Counted from the first letter of the stretch, positions 18,564 to 28,001 are shown. The stretch is 64,000 nucleotides of DNA from JADHLN01 sp965658435 (GCA_965658435.1 CBFHSE010000002.1:1-64000); one strand, 5' to 3'. Notes: a model not told the origin generated them from the letters alone. Program-made: numbers and translations.

Positions 18564-20386
18564 ATTTAATCCAAATTAACGAAGAAAATAAACAAGAAAT
18601 TAACAAAAAAATTGCCATAGGAATTGACCTTGGCACAACAAATTCTTTAGTTGCATTTTCTGAAAATAAAAACCCAAAAATCCTGAAAGCAGATAATGAG
18701 CTAGAAGCAATAAAATCTATTTTATCCCTTGATGAGAAAAATCAAATTATTGTTGGAAACACAGATAAAAATTTAAAATCAATCAAATCCATAAAAAGAT
18801 TGATGGGCAAAACAAATGAGGATTTAAGTGAAGAATTAAAAAATTATAATTATGACATTCTTGAAAAGACAGAAGAAAACATAATTAAGCTAAATTTTGC
18901 AGATAATATCACCCCTATTGAAGCATCAGCAGAAATTTTAAAAACATTAAAAAAAAGAGCAGAAAAATCATTACAAACAAAAATTAATGATGCCGTAATT
19001 ACAGTTCCTGCATATTTTGATGATGCAGCTAGAAATGCCACAATTGCAGCTGCCAAAATTGCCAATTTAAATATCCTAAGATTAATTAATGAACCTACAG
19101 CAGCTGCCCTAGCTTATGGTTTTGACAAAGATCTTGAGGGGATTTATGCAATTTATGATTTTGGTGGCGGAACATTTGATGTTTCTATCCTAAAAATGCA
19201 TAAGGGTATTTTTCAGGTTATTGCTACAAAAGGTGATAATTTTTTAGGAGGAGACGATCTTGATATTGCCATCGCTAATTATCTTACAGATAAATTTCAA
19301 ATTGCTAATAACATAGCTTTAAATGAAGCAAATCTTGCTAAAGAATCTTTAAGCAAAAATAAAATATATGAAAATAAGCAATTAAAAATAACTCTTCATC
19401 AAGAGGAATTTCACGAAATTATCAAACCATTAATTAATAAAACATTAGATATTTTTGCAACAGCAATTCAAGATGCAAAAATTAATAAAACAGAAATAAA
19501 AGAAACAATTTTAGTTGGTGGATCTACTAAAATTAGCTATTTAAAAACATTGTTAGCAGAGTTTTTAGAAAAACCAGCTTTAGATAATATTAATCCTGAC
19601 AATGTGGTTGCTCTTGGCGCTGCACTGCAAGCAGAATATCTCACTAACTCAACAGGTAATTTATTAATTGATATAATACCATTATCACTTGGAATAGAAA
19701 CAATGGGAGGGATTACAGAAAAAATAATACCAAGAAATAGCGCTATACCAATTTCATATTCTCAAAAATTTACCACCTTTAAAGATAATCAAACTGGTAT
19801 GCAAATTCATATTGTTCAAGGAGAAAGAGAGTTAAGCAATAAAAACAGATCTCTTGGATATTTCGAATTAAAAAATATTCCTAAATTACCTGCAGGAAAA
19901 GCCATTATTAATATCCATTTTAATATTGATATGGACGGAATTTTAACTGTTACAGCAGAAGAAGAAACAAGCAATATTAAGCAAGAAATAATAGTTAAGC
20001 CATCCTACGGACTAGATGAAAAGCAATTAATGGAAATTTTACAAAAAACTCATCAAAATGCCAAAGATGACATGATAGAAAGATTAATTGCTAAAAATAA
20101 CATTTCACTTTCTTCTTACAAAGATCAAATTGAAAAAATAATAGCAGATAAAGATTATAATTTTAGTACAGAAGAACAAAAAGAGGCAGAAGAATTTTGT
20201 ATAAAAATGCAAGAAGAAAAAGAAAAACTAAACAAATCCAATAACTATAATCAATTAGAAAAGCTGCAAAAAGATACAAAGGAATATCTAAATAACCTAT
20301 GTTTAAAAAAAATAAATATAATTACTTCTTCATTAGAAGGAAAAACTATTGCAGAAATTGATAATTTATTTAAAAATAAGAAATAA
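18560..20386 (+). CDS. hscA: Fe-S assembly Hsp70 chaperone HscA
   Basis: 608 residues. The nucleotide-binding domain begins IGIDLGTTNSLVAF and includes NEPTAAALAYG and DFGGGTFDVSIL. The substrate-binding domain includes the family turn RSLGYFELKNIPKLPAGKA. It works with HscB to release clusters from IscU. The start overlaps hscB (ATGA). The protein ends without the EEVD-like tails of general DnaK proteins, fitting the specialised HscA branch. Confidence 0.95.
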   Translation: MNLIQINEENKQEINKKIAIGIDLGTTNSLVAFSENKNPKILKADNELEAIKSILSLDEKNQIIVGNTDKNLKSIKSIKRLMGKTNEDLSEELKNYNYDILEKTEENIIKLNFADNITPIEASAEILKTLKKRAEKSLQTKINDAVITVPAYFDDAARNATIAAAKIANLNILRLINEPTAAALAYGFDKDLEGIYAIYDFGGGTFDVSILKMHKGIFQVIATKGDNFLGGDDLDIAIANYLTDKFQIANNIALNEANLAKESLSKNKIYENKQLKITLHQEEFHEIIKPLINKTLDIFATAIQDAKINKTEIKETILVGGSTKISYLKTLLAEFLEKPALDNINPDNVVALGAALQAEYLTNSTGNLLIDIIPLSLGIETMGGITEKIIPRNSAIPISYSQKFTTFKDNQTGMQIHIVQGERELSNKNRSLGYFELKNIPKLPAGKAIINIHFNIDMDGILTVTAEEETSNIKQEIIVKPSYGLDEKQLMEILQKTHQNAKDDMIERLIAKNNISLSSYKDQIEKIIADKDYNFSTEEQKEAEEFCIKMQEEKEKLNKSNNYNQLEKLQKDTKEYLNNLCLKKINIITSSLEGKTIAEIDNLFKNKK

Positions 20387-20404
20387 TTTTAATCACAAAC
20401 TAAT

Positions 20405-20731
20405 ATGCCTAAAGTAATATTCATTGAAAATGATGAAAGAAAAGAAATTGAAGCAGAAAATGGGCTTTCAATTCTAGAAATAGCTCATAAAAACAATATT
20501 GATTTAGAAGGTGCCTGTGAGGGGTCTCTTGCATGTTCTACATGTCATGTAATTGTAAATGATAGTTTTTTCAATAAATTAGAAGAAGCAAGCGAAGAAG
20601 AAGAGGATATGCTTGATTTAGCTTTCGGAGTTACTCACACTTCAAGATTAGGTTGCCAGATCATTATGAGCGATGAATTAGATGGCATTGAATTACAAGT
20701 TCCTAGCAACACCAGAAATATTAGTCAATAA
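20405..20731 (+). CDS. fdx: [2Fe-2S] ferredoxin of the isc operon
   Basis: 108 residues, adrenodoxin-type. Cluster ligands lie in [12 protein letters not shown] plus a distal Cys in RLGCQIIM. It donates electrons during cluster assembly. Last standard gene of the isc operon, 18 bp after hscA. It overlaps the next membrane-protein start at one base (TAATG). Confidence 0.93.
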   Translation: MPKVIFIENDERKEIEAENGLSILEIAHKNNIDLEGACEGSLACSTCHVIVNDSFFNKLEEASEEEEDMLDLAFGVTHTSRLGCQIIMSDELDGIELQVPSNTRNISQ

Positions 20732-21864
20732 TGCTAAGAAAAACTAGAAAAAAACTTAAAATATTTTTTCTATTATTTTCAATAATTATCTCTGTAATTT
20801 TCACTGTTTATTTTGCCTTAACAACTACAGAAAAAAGAATTTTAACAGAAATAGATAAGAAGTTCACTTCAATTTTTCCTGGCTCTTCATTAAATTACCA
20901 AGATTTTAATAAAACTGGCTTATTTTTTATTAAAAATATAAGCATAAATCACATAATTATAGAACATAAAAACTATAAAATAGAATCTAATAAATTGATT
21001 ATAGATTTATTAAACAACAAGGTAAAATATATAAATATAAGCTCACCTATAATTATATTTCGTCAAAATTCCTTACCAGCAATTTCTCTTGAAACAAAAG
21101 AAAGCATAAATATAGAAATTGCTGAAGAAGAAAATAGAAACCTTAAAAATATATTAATTAAAATACCAGAGCCTATTTTATTCAAAAATAATATAGAAAA
21201 TTACATTATAAATCATGATTCACCAGAGTTAAGATTAAGCTTAATAAATAACCAGCTTAAAAATTTAAGTTATAATGCTAGTAAAATTCTTTTTGTTAAT
21301 GAAGGTGAGGCACAAAAAAAGTCAACATATGAAATAAATGATTCATTCATAAATATAAATAAAAATGGCAAAAATACACTTTATGATATAAGAATTAACC
21401 AAAAAAACCTTACTGAAAAAGAAGAAAAACAAAACTCTACAATAACTGCAAATTGGGAGCACATAAAAAAACAAACAGAAAACATCTTCAAAATTAACAA
21501 TCTTCTTATAAAAAACCACGAGGTAAATTTTGAATTATCAGGAGAAATAAGCAAAAATAACAACTCTATTTTTCCTAAAGGTGATTTAGAGTTAAAAATA
21601 GCCAATTACCCTCTATTGCTAGATAATTTTATTGATAATATAAAACTACAAGCAAAAAATAACAGCCAATTTAAAGTCCTTTTCCAAAAAATACTACTTG
21701 AAGATGATTCTAAGCCAAAATTAACAAAATTTATAAAAAAAATAAATAAAAACAAAACAGATAACATTAATTTTAACATAAAATTTTCACCATATTTTTT
21801 CGTTAAAATAAATAATATAGATATAAAACAACTACAAAAACTACTAGAAGAAAGCTTCAAATAA
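20731..21864 (+). CDS. membrane-anchored hypothetical protein (AsmA/DUF2125-like architecture)
   Basis: 377 residues. A basic N-terminus and one membrane segment (about 12-34) precede a long, beta-rich, Asn/Lys-rich domain facing the periplasm. The signal-anchor plus repetitive beta organisation recalls AsmA-like or DUF2125 proteins, but no motif decides it. It starts on the last base of the fdx stop codon and is therefore probably co-transcribed with the isc genes, although no link to Fe-S work is evident. Function unknown. Confidence 0.7.
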   Translation: MLRKTRKKLKIFFLLFSIIISVIFTVYFALTTTEKRILTEIDKKFTSIFPGSSLNYQDFNKTGLFFIKNISINHIIIEHKNYKIESNKLIIDLLNNKVKYINISSPIIIFRQNSLPAISLETKESINIEIAEEENRNLKNILIKIPEPILFKNNIENYIINHDSPELRLSLINNQLKNLSYNASKILFVNEGEAQKKSTYEINDSFININKNGKNTLYDIRINQKNLTEKEEKQNSTITANWEHIKKQTENIFKINNLLIKNHEVNFELSGEISKNNNSIFPKGDLELKIANYPLLLDNFIDNIKLQAKNNSQFKVLFQKILLEDDSKPKLTKFIKKINKNKTDNINFNIKFSPYFFVKINNIDIKQLQKLLEESFK

Positions 21865-21898
21865 AGCATTTATACTTGCCTAAAATAAAATAAAAATT

Positions 21899-22516
21899 AT
21901 GAGAAATATTTTAGGAACAAATGAATGTATAAACTGCAGAGAACAAAATCTTGAATCAGGTTTATTATGTTATAATTGTTTTAAAAAATTAGATTTTATT
22001 ACTAATTATAATGATTTAACATCAATTTACGCCCATAACAAACTAGCCAAAAAACTAGTAAAAAAAACAAAATATCAAGATACTCAAATATATTTAAACT
22101 TCTTTACTAACATCTTAATATATTACATTAAATGGCAAAAAATAGATTTTGACTATATAATACCTATACCAAGTGATTATTTAACCTTAATCAAAAAATC
22201 TGAGCATCATAATTTTTTAATTGCTAAAAAATTAGCCTCATATTTCCAGAAACAAACCTTAACTAATCTTTTAAAATGCAAAAACAAAAAAAGTCAAACC
22301 TCATTATCAGCAAAACAAAGAAAGAGAAATTTAAAAGATATTTTTTACTTAAATGAAAAACAGCTTAAAAAAATTAGCTTCAAAAAAATCATCCTTTTTG
22401 ATGATATTACCACAACTGGCTCTACATTAGAAAATGCATCTAATATTTTAACAAAAAATACTACTATAAAAATTTATCCATTAACATTAAACAAAACCTA
22501 CTTGACCATTAAGTGA
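21899..22516 (+). CDS. comF: ComF-family phosphoribosyltransferase-like protein
   Basis: 205 residues. The N-terminal zinc-ribbon-like part has CINC and CYNC pairs; the C-terminal PRTase fold has the signature FDDITTTGST that binds PRPP. The central block KCKNKKSQTSLSAKQRKRNL is the usual ComF landmark. The family is tied to DNA uptake (ComFC/GntX). No other competence genes lie nearby. Located between the isc-linked membrane protein and rpsU. Confidence 0.85.
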   Translation: MRNILGTNECINCREQNLESGLLCYNCFKKLDFITNYNDLTSIYAHNKLAKKLVKKTKYQDTQIYLNFFTNILIYYIKWQKIDFDYIIPIPSDYLTLIKKSEHHNFLIAKKLASYFQKQTLTNLLKCKNKKSQTSLSAKQRKRNLKDIFYLNEKQLKKISFKKIILFDDITTTGSTLENASNILTKNTTIKIYPLTLNKTYLTIK

Positions 22517-22566
22517 AGCTTATATAGAATATGCGGTTTTCAACCAATAATTAAAGGTAATTAAAT

Positions 22567-22773
22567 TTGTTACAAGTATTAGTAAAAGACAATAATGTTG
22601 AACTAGCATTAAAAACTCTTAAAAGAAAAATGCAAAGGGAAGGTGTTTTTAGAGTATTAAAACTAAAGCGCTATCATGAAAAAAATTGCGATATGAAAAA
22701 GCGCAAAACAGAAGAATCATTCAAACGTAAAAGAAAAATCCAATATAAATTCGACGTTAAAATCCCAGAATAA
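22567..22773 (+). CDS. rpsU: 30S ribosomal protein S21, TTG start
   Basis: 68 residues. Core sequence VLVKDNNVELALKTLKRKMQREGVF and a basic tail match bS21. The start codon is TTG at 22567, preceded by an AAAGGTAA Shine-Dalgarno-like stretch about 9 bases upstream; the next in-frame ATG would remove the conserved N-terminus. bS21 sits near the 3' end of 16S rRNA and helps initiation. Its end is 10 bp before tRNA-Ser. Confidence 0.92.
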   Translation: MLQVLVKDNNVELALKTLKRKMQREGVFRVLKLKRYHEKNCDMKKRKTEESFKRKRKIQYKFDVKIPE

Positions 22774-22783
22774 GCTTAAAAAG

Positions 22784-22876
22784 GGAGGGGTGGCCGAGAG
22801 GCTTAAGGCGACGGTTTGCTAAATCGTTATACGGGTATTCCCCGTATCGTGGGTTCGAATCCCATCCCCTCCGCCA
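22784..22876 (+). tRNA. tRNA-Ser (anticodon GCT), CCA encoded
   Basis: Acceptor GGAGGGG pairs with CCCCTCC, followed by G and CCA. The anticodon loop TTGCTAA contains GCT (AGC/AGU codons). A long variable arm (about TATACGGGTATTCCCCGTATC) and T loop TTCGAAT are present. 93 nt. It is the last chromosomal landmark before the IS and accessory region. Confidence 0.95.
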
Positions 22877-23177
22877 GTTTAACTGGTTCTAACCTCGTCT
22901 CCGCTCTATTTTTTAGCCAACTTAATCAGCGCTCTAATCCCAGTAAATCTAAGGGTTTGCGAGTTTCAAAACTCTATTTCGGTCGCCCCTTTTCTTCTCC
23001 GTTTTTCATAAAATTTTATCAAAATCAGGGTAAATTTTCTCTCTTTCTCCGCTTGGGTCGTCCTGTTTTGATTTTAGGACGCTTCGATAAACACTGGCTT
23101 CACAGCTTTTCTATCGAACTTTTCTATGTGGGTGTGCGAGTGCAACTTTGATGATTTTTGCGAACTTTTCTATTTAG
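22877..23177. other. non-coding stretch between tRNA-Ser and the IS
   Basis: About 300 bp with no convincing gene on either strand. It is less AT-rich than the surroundings and has several CTCC/CTCT runs. A 13-bp direct repeat CGAACTTTTCTAT occurs at 23115-23127 and 23161-23173. It may be the remains of an element inserted next to the tRNA. The open frame over it begins inside the tRNA gene and is an artefact. Confidence 0.5.
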
Positions 23178-24698
23178 TTAACCCTGCAAAACCCAATTTC
23201 CAAAATAGTTTTTTTGCCAGATAGTGAGGATTTTTATGAATTTATCAAAAAGATTCTTGGATTTTTGCAAGAAATTAGAATATAAAATAAAGAGTAAAAG
23301 AATTTTGGTAATTTTTTGTAAAATTCTTTTAAAATTATAGCCAAAGCCAGCCATATTAGCATTTATCTTATCGCCTTCTTCGCCCTTAAGATAGCTTTTA
23401 TTTAAACGGTGATGGTTTTTTAAAATTGAGTTAATTTGTTCAATAGCATTCCTTCTTTTTAATTTCTTCCTGATTGTCTGAGTAATTGATTTCTTCTTTT
23501 GACCAGAAATAAATAATCTCTCTTTCTTCGGATAATCATTGCCTCTATAACCCTTATCCAAAAAGGCCTTCTCGATTTCTTGGTTAATATTATTCTCGGT
23601 TTTCTTTATTACCTCATTTAAAATATGACCATCATACCTGTTCTTACCCTCAGTAATAACTGATAAAATAAAATTACTCTTATTGGTAGCAGATATCGTA
23701 GTCTTTGATCCAAATTCATATTTCTTATGCATCTTTCCCTTAGAAAAACACATAATATGCTCTGATTCATGCCAGGAATAAATCTTATTCTTATCATTGA
23801 TCTTCTGATTTAAAATTCTCTTGGCCTTAATAATAATTTGCTGCGATTCCTCCAACTGATTCTTATCAGACTTTCTCTCAAAATCAGCAATCACCCTCCT
23901 TAAATAAGTTTGTAGCTTCCTATCCTGCTTCTTAGCCAGCTTATTCTTCCTTTGTCTTTGATAAAGACCTCGCAAAAATAAAGCCTTCTTGGCCAAAATA
24001 TTGTAATTTTGCCTTAAATCTAAATTATAATCTTTAGCTTGCTTAACAAGCGCCTTCCTAGCTTTGTTGTAAAGCCTTGAATCTGTCGGATAAGTTATGT
24101 TCTTTTCTTGAATAGTTGAATCAATAGTAATCTCAGATAAATCTTTTTTACTCTTAATCAAATTTAAATTAGATCCTATGCGAATAGTCTCCTGTAAAAT
24201 TTTATTCATACCATCTTCACTAATCTTTTGCCTAAATCTAGTAAGGCCACTAGGATCTATCGGAAATTCATGACAGAAAAATTCTTCACCACAAAAAAAC
24301 TGAAAATATGGATCACGAACCCAATCTTCAACCACCGCCTCATCCGATAGATTATAAATGCTCTGTAATATTGTTAAACCAATCTTTAACCTAATAGGTT
24401 TGGTAGATCTGCCATTATCAACACAATAACAATGCTCAAACTCATCTTCCAAAGAATCCCAATCTATTATTCGAGACAAAATCACTAATTCATGCTTCAT
24501 ATTGATAATTTGATCCAATCTAGAACGAAATAGATCTTCCTGCTTATCTGAAGAGTACCTTTTTAACATAAAAAACTAAAATTATTTGCAAGATTTTACT
24601 AAGAAATTAAAACTTTCTTGCAAATTATTTTAATAATTATTGCCGTTGAAGCAAGGAATTTATTGGTATTATGAGGTTTTGCAGGGGTGACTATTTAT
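23170..24698 (-). mobile_element. complete IS5-family-like insertion sequence with probable target duplication
   Basis: The element spans 23178-24690 (1513 bp). The terminal inverted repeats are 23178-23193 and 24675-24690, 14 of 16 bases identical, with a perfect 12-bp core CCCTGCAAAACC. The left repeat includes the stop codon of the transposase. Directly outside lie CTATTTAG (23170-23177) and CTATTTAT (24691-24698), 7 of 8 identical and probably the target duplication. The transposase frame is intact, so the element may be active. Confidence 0.8.
23178..24569 (-). CDS. IS5-family transposase (DUF772 + DDE domain)
   Basis: 463 residues, full length and uninterrupted. The N-terminal DUF772-like domain contains KIGLTILQSIYNLSDEA and FFCGEEFF.HEFPIDPSGLTRFRQKI. 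The catalytic RNase H fold supplies Asp in ITIDST, Asp in AFLDKGYRG and Glu in RRNAIEQINS (DDE). A Lys/Arg-rich insertion (RGLYQRQRKNKLAKKQDRK) lies between the first two. The stop codon overlaps the terminal inverted repeat. Similar transposases are abundant in Rickettsiales. Subgroup not assigned. Confidence 0.9.
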   Translation of the reverse strand: MLKRYSSDKQEDLFRSRLDQIINMKHELVILSRIIDWDSLEDEFEHCYCVDNGRSTKPIRLKIGLTILQSIYNLSDEAVVEDWVRDPYFQFFCGEEFFCHEFPIDPSGLTRFRQKISEDGMNKILQETIRIGSNLNLIKSKKDLSEITIDSTIQEKNITYPTDSRLYNKARKALVKQAKDYNLDLRQNYNILAKKALFLRGLYQRQRKNKLAKKQDRKLQTYLRRVIADFERKSDKNQLEESQQIIIKAKRILNQKINDKNKIYSWHESEHIMCFSKGKMHKKYEFGSKTTISATNKSNFILSVITEGKNRYDGHILNEVIKKTENNINQEIEKAFLDKGYRGNDYPKKERLFISGQKKKSITQTIRKKLKRRNAIEQINSILKNHHRLNKSYLKGEEGDKINANMAGFGYNFKRILQKITKILLLFILYSNFLQKSKNLFDKFIKILTIWQKNYFGNWVLQG

Positions 24699-24705
24699 CT
24701 GAAGA

Positions 24706-25179
24706 TCATAAAAGTAAATTATCTCTAATGGGAAAAAATTTAGAAGCTGCATTAATCAAGGAATTTGCAGTTAAATCAGGAACGCCATATACCTCACTAG
24801 TGACATTAAAACTATTGTTAATTTTTCCAATTAATAAATCGAAATCTCCATCCCCTGACGCTAAAACTACTATATCTGATTTTGGAGCATATTCCATAAT
24901 ATCAATAGCAATGCCGACATCCCAATCTCCTTTGCTAGATCCATCGCTCCTGTTGATAAATGGCTTTAGTTTTACTTCAAAACCAATGGCTCTTAAAATA
25001 TTTTGAAATTGCTTTTGTTTTTCATTATTACTATCTATTGCATAGGCTATGGCTGTTACAACTTCTCTATTTGGCGTTATTTCTAACCAAAATTTATTAT
25101 AATCAAAATGACGATTATATTTTTCTTTTGTAGTGTAATATATATTTTGTACATCAACAAAAATTGAAACCTTTTTCAT
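24706..25179 (-). CDS. NYN-domain (LabA/DUF88-like) protein
   Basis: 157 residues forming a single PIN-like NYN domain: FVDVQNIYY at the start, KGDWDVGIAIDIMEYA in the middle and VLASGDGDFDLLIGKI later, supplying the four acidic residues that bind Mg2+ in this nuclease-like family. LabA/NYN proteins are thought to act on RNA. It is the last gene of a leftward operon with the TPR lipoprotein (5 bp apart) and the tandem ATP-grasp protein. The IS end lies 8 bp beyond its stop. Confidence 0.85.
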   Translation of the reverse strand: MKKVSIFVDVQNIYYTTKEKYNRHFDYNKFWLEITPNREVVTAIAYAIDSNNEKQKQFQNILRAIGFEVKLKPFINRSDGSSKGDWDVGIAIDIMEYAPKSDIVVLASGDGDFDLLIGKINNSFNVTSEVYGVPDLTANSLINAASKFFPIRDNLLL

Positions 25180-25184
25180 CGGAA

Positions 25185-25622
25185 TTATTTATTTTTTAAA
25201 ATTTTATAAAGCATGGCCTTGTTTTTATAACTTTGTGAATCTGAGGGGTTAAGCTCAATGGCTCTGTTATAATCAATTAGGGCATTACCATATTGTTTTA
25301 AATGATAATATACATTACCTCTACTTCTATAAGCATCAGGGGAATTGGTGTTAAGTTTTATAACTTTATTAAAATCTATTAGAGCCTTTTGATATTTATG
25401 TAAGATTGAATAAGATAATCCTCTATTATAATAAGAGGTGGCATGATTAGGGTCTAGCGTAATAACTCTATTAAAATCTTTGATGGCTTGTTTGTATTTT
25501 CCTAAATTTGCATTAGCAAGTGCCCTGGAATGATAGTTTTTAAGATCGGCTTTGCTTAGCTTTTCATCAATGGTACAGGAATTTGTAATAAGAATTAATG
25601 ATGTTAGAAATAATAGCTTCAT
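25185..25622 (-). CDS. TPR-repeat putative lipoprotein
   Basis: 145 residues. A hydrophobic signal (1-15) ends in ITNSC, a plausible though non-ideal lipobox with Cys16. Three to four tetratricopeptide units follow with the A-Y-x-N/R-R-G pattern and Pro at the unit ends (LDPNHATSYYNRGLSY, LNTNSPDAYRSRGNVYY, LNPSDSQSYKNKAMLY). It would be a periplasmic or outer-membrane-facing protein-protein adaptor. Its start overlaps the stop of the ATP-grasp gene by 4 bp, so both are translated together. Confidence 0.8.
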   Translation of the reverse strand: MKLLFLTSLILITNSCTIDEKLSKADLKNYHSRALANANLGKYKQAIKDFNRVITLDPNHATSYYNRGLSYSILHKYQKALIDFNKVIKLNTNSPDAYRSRGNVYYHLKQYGNALIDYNRAIELNPSDSQSYKNKAMLYKILKNK

Positions 25623-27598
25623 ACTCCTAACCTGTTATTTTGCACCTTTTTAGAAAATAGCCCAGTATCAGCAATCATCAAAATCATTTGTTCATAGCTC
25701 ATATTTTGATTTAAGAAGCACGCTCTATAAAAATATCCTTTTTTTAAACCAGGCATAAAATTTGCCTCCATAAAATAAGGTACTCCAAAATCATCCATTT
25801 TGATATCTATTCTACCAAATGATCTGCCATTTAATGCCTTAAATGCAATAATGGCTAAAGCAGAAATTTTCTCATGAATTTTTAAATTTAAAACAGCAAT
25901 AACTTGCTCTGCATCTTTAATCTTGGTATCAAAATCAAGAATGGAGTGCTTTTGAAATTGGCAATTAGGCACAATCTCTACTGGCATAGCTGATATTGAA
26001 TTTTTTAGATGATCTTCAATTATTGCAACGCTATATTCTTTACCTGACAAATAAGCCTCAATTAAAGAATTTGATTTTTGGTTTTTGTTAATTGAGGAGA
26101 CTTTATTTTCAAAATCTTCAAAATTATTTACGATTGAATCTTGATCTATTCCTCTGCTATCACCACCAGTAATTGGCTTAATAAATAGCGGAAAATTAAC
26201 TGGTAAAGATTCTTTGTTTTTATACTCGCCAGGACATGATGTAAAAAAATCTGCTGTGTTAATATTAGATTTTCTTATTATATCTTTTGCTACAGATTTA
26301 TCATATTCATTTTCTAGGGCTTTTCTATTTGACCCAATGTAAGAAATATTATGTTCATCTAAATAGTCATTAAGCCAAATAATTTCGTCCTTGCCTAAAT
26401 GATTGCAAAAAGTAAAATATTTTACTCCTGAAAATACCAAATCAGGATTTTTCTTCATTAAATCATCAAGATCTTCCTTATTTCTAATTACAGAGATAAC
26501 TACCTTTTCATAAGATTTAGATAAAATATTTAAAATAATTTGGGCATCAATATCAATTGCTATATTCGCTTGTTTGATATCACCTTCGATCATTACAATT
26601 TCAATATATTTATTAATTTTGCTAGATTTGTGATATTTTGAAATTGGCTGTCTTTTAATTGCTGAGCGTATAATTAGATTTAAAACCTCATCATATCTTA
26701 GCAAAGAATTTAACTCGTAAGATTTAGGAAAATAACTGCTTCCCTTCGTCATTCCAGGAGTTAAATTCGCCTCTATAAAATAACATCTTTCATGAGCATC
26801 CATTTTGATATCTATTCTTCCAAAATCCCTTGCTCCAAGAGCTTTAAATGCAGAAAGTGCAACATTAGATACTTTCTGATAAATATTAATATCTGTAATT
26901 TTTCTTAAAATTTCATTATCTTCACTTTTTATTTTTTTGCTTAAAATTCTTAAATCATCTTTTAGCGGAGCAATTATTTCTATCGGGGCAACAAGCATTG
27001 TGTCGGCGTTAATAATTGACACCGTAAATTCTCTTCCAGGTAAATATTCTTCTACTAAAATTGGTTCTTGGTAAATATCATATAACTCTTTAATTTTTGC
27101 CTGAAATCCAGCAAAATTAATTACAAAAGAATTGCTGTCTATACCATCGCTATTTGCAGAGTTATTTGGCTTTATAAATAACGGAAAAGGGATTGGAATC
27201 TCCTCAGAAGATTTATATTGATCTGGAATTGCTGTAAAGAATTCTGCCGTTTCAATTCCGTGTGATAAAATTTGCAGCTTAGAAGATGTCTTAGTAACAT
27301 CATATTTTAGAACCTCTTTGCTAGAACCTGTATAATTAATATTATTTGATTCAAAATATTCTGATAGCCAGATTTTTTGTCCGTGGCTATCAATCATGAT
27401 CTTATTAGTTAGAAGTACGAGGTCTGGATTTCTACTTACTACTGCATCTAAATCAAATTCATTACTACAAATAGTCGTCCTAATGTTAGGATAAAGATCT
27501 AATAGAAATTTATGAATATTTTTACATGTTGCGAGTGATCCAAAAGCAGTGTTCTTTAGGGATTCATCACTGATAATTATTATTTCAATTTTTTGCAT
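25619..27598 (-). CDS. tandem-duplicated D-Ala-D-Ala ligase-like ATP-grasp protein
   Basis: 659 residues made of two complete copies of a Ddl-like unit (about 1-325 and 335-655). Each has a pre-ATP-grasp Rossmann part ending in a WL.(E/D)Y(F/L)...NI.YTGS-type motif, an ATP-binding strand (FPLFIKPNNSANSDGID and FPLFIKPITGGDSRGID), a (E/S)(Y)LPGREFTV/YLSGKEYSV loop and the metal site FGRIDIKMD...Y(F)(I/M)EAN..PG. Metal-binding Asp/Glu/Asn are kept in both halves, so both may be active. Such proteins join a carboxylate to an amine at ATP cost. An ordinary ddl is about 300 residues and single. Head gene of the operon with TPR and NYN genes. The substrate is unknown. Confidence 0.82.
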   Translation of the reverse strand: MQKIEIIIISDESLKNTAFGSLATCKNIHKFLLDLYPNIRTTICSNEFDLDAVVSRNPDLVLLTNKIMIDSHGQKIWLSEYFESNNINYTGSSKEVLKYDVTKTSSKLQILSHGIETAEFFTAIPDQYKSSEEIPIPFPLFIKPNNSANSDGIDSNSFVINFAGFQAKIKELYDIYQEPILVEEYLPGREFTVSIINADTMLVAPIEIIAPLKDDLRILSKKIKSEDNEILRKITDINIYQKVSNVALSAFKALGARDFGRIDIKMDAHERCYFIEANLTPGMTKGSSYFPKSYELNSLLRYDEVLNLIIRSAIKRQPISKYHKSSKINKYIEIVMIEGDIKQANIAIDIDAQIILNILSKSYEKVVISVIRNKEDLDDLMKKNPDLVFSGVKYFTFCNHLGKDEIIWLNDYLDEHNISYIGSNRKALENEYDKSVAKDIIRKSNINTADFFTSCPGEYKNKESLPVNFPLFIKPITGGDSRGIDQDSIVNNFEDFENKVSSINKNQKSNSLIEAYLSGKEYSVAIIEDHLKNSISAMPVEIVPNCQFQKHSILDFDTKIKDAEQVIAVLNLKIHEKISALAIIAFKALNGRSFGRIDIKMDDFGVPYFMEANFMPGLKKGYFYRACFLNQNMSYEQMILMIADTGLFSKKVQNNRLGV

Positions 27599-27741
27599 TA
27601 ATTTATATTCTTGTTTAAGTTAAAAAACTTTAGCAGAATTGAAGAATCAATTCCTCAGCATTCGCCTTAAACTAGAATACAATTAATGTGAGATAGGCAT
27701 TGTAAACAAAGGTTAAAGTATAGCCAAATTAAGATAATAAA

Positions 27742-27954
27742 TTAATCTACTATCTTAATATCTATTGCAGATAATTTGCCTTTATTTTTCTCAGTTTTAT
27801 AAGAGATTTTTTGATTTTCTTCTAAATCAGAAATACCCTGTTTTTCTATTTCGCTTACATGAACAAAAACATCTTTGCTTCCATCATCCGGCTCAACAAA
27901 TCCATAACCTTTTGTGCGGTTAAACCATTTTACCTTTCCTATTTGTGTTTCCAT
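27742..27954 (-). CDS. cspA: cold-shock domain protein (CspA family)
   Basis: 70 residues. RNP1 ([10 protein letters not shown]) and RNP2 (VFVHVSEI) are both present after [13 protein letters not shown]. It binds single-stranded nucleic acid and acts as an RNA chaperone. Monocistronic. A near-palindrome (27982-28001) lies just upstream of its start. It is probably the last host gene before the prophage. Confidence 0.93.
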   Translation of the reverse strand: METQIGKVKWFNRTKGYGFVEPDDGSKDVFVHVSEIEKQGISDLEENQKISYKTEKNKGKLSAIDIKIVD

Positions 27955-27981
27955 AATTTTAATTATTAGAGTTATTATTAA

Positions 27982-28001
27982 AGCATCTTTATAAAAATGC
28001 T
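27982..28001. repeat. 20-bp near-perfect palindrome upstream of cspA
   Basis: AGCATCTTTATAAAAATGCT equals its own reverse complement except at one symmetric position pair. It lies 27-46 bp before the cspA start, within the probable prophage boundary region. It could be an operator, a 5'-UTR hairpin of cspA or part of an attachment site for the serine recombinase. Confidence 0.45.

Noticed and set aside
22816..23151. Open frame of 111 codons over tRNA-Ser and the following stretch
   Set aside because: It begins inside the tRNA gene, where the T arm reads as VGSNPIPSA, a familiar artefact. The rest has no domain and no ribosome-binding site.
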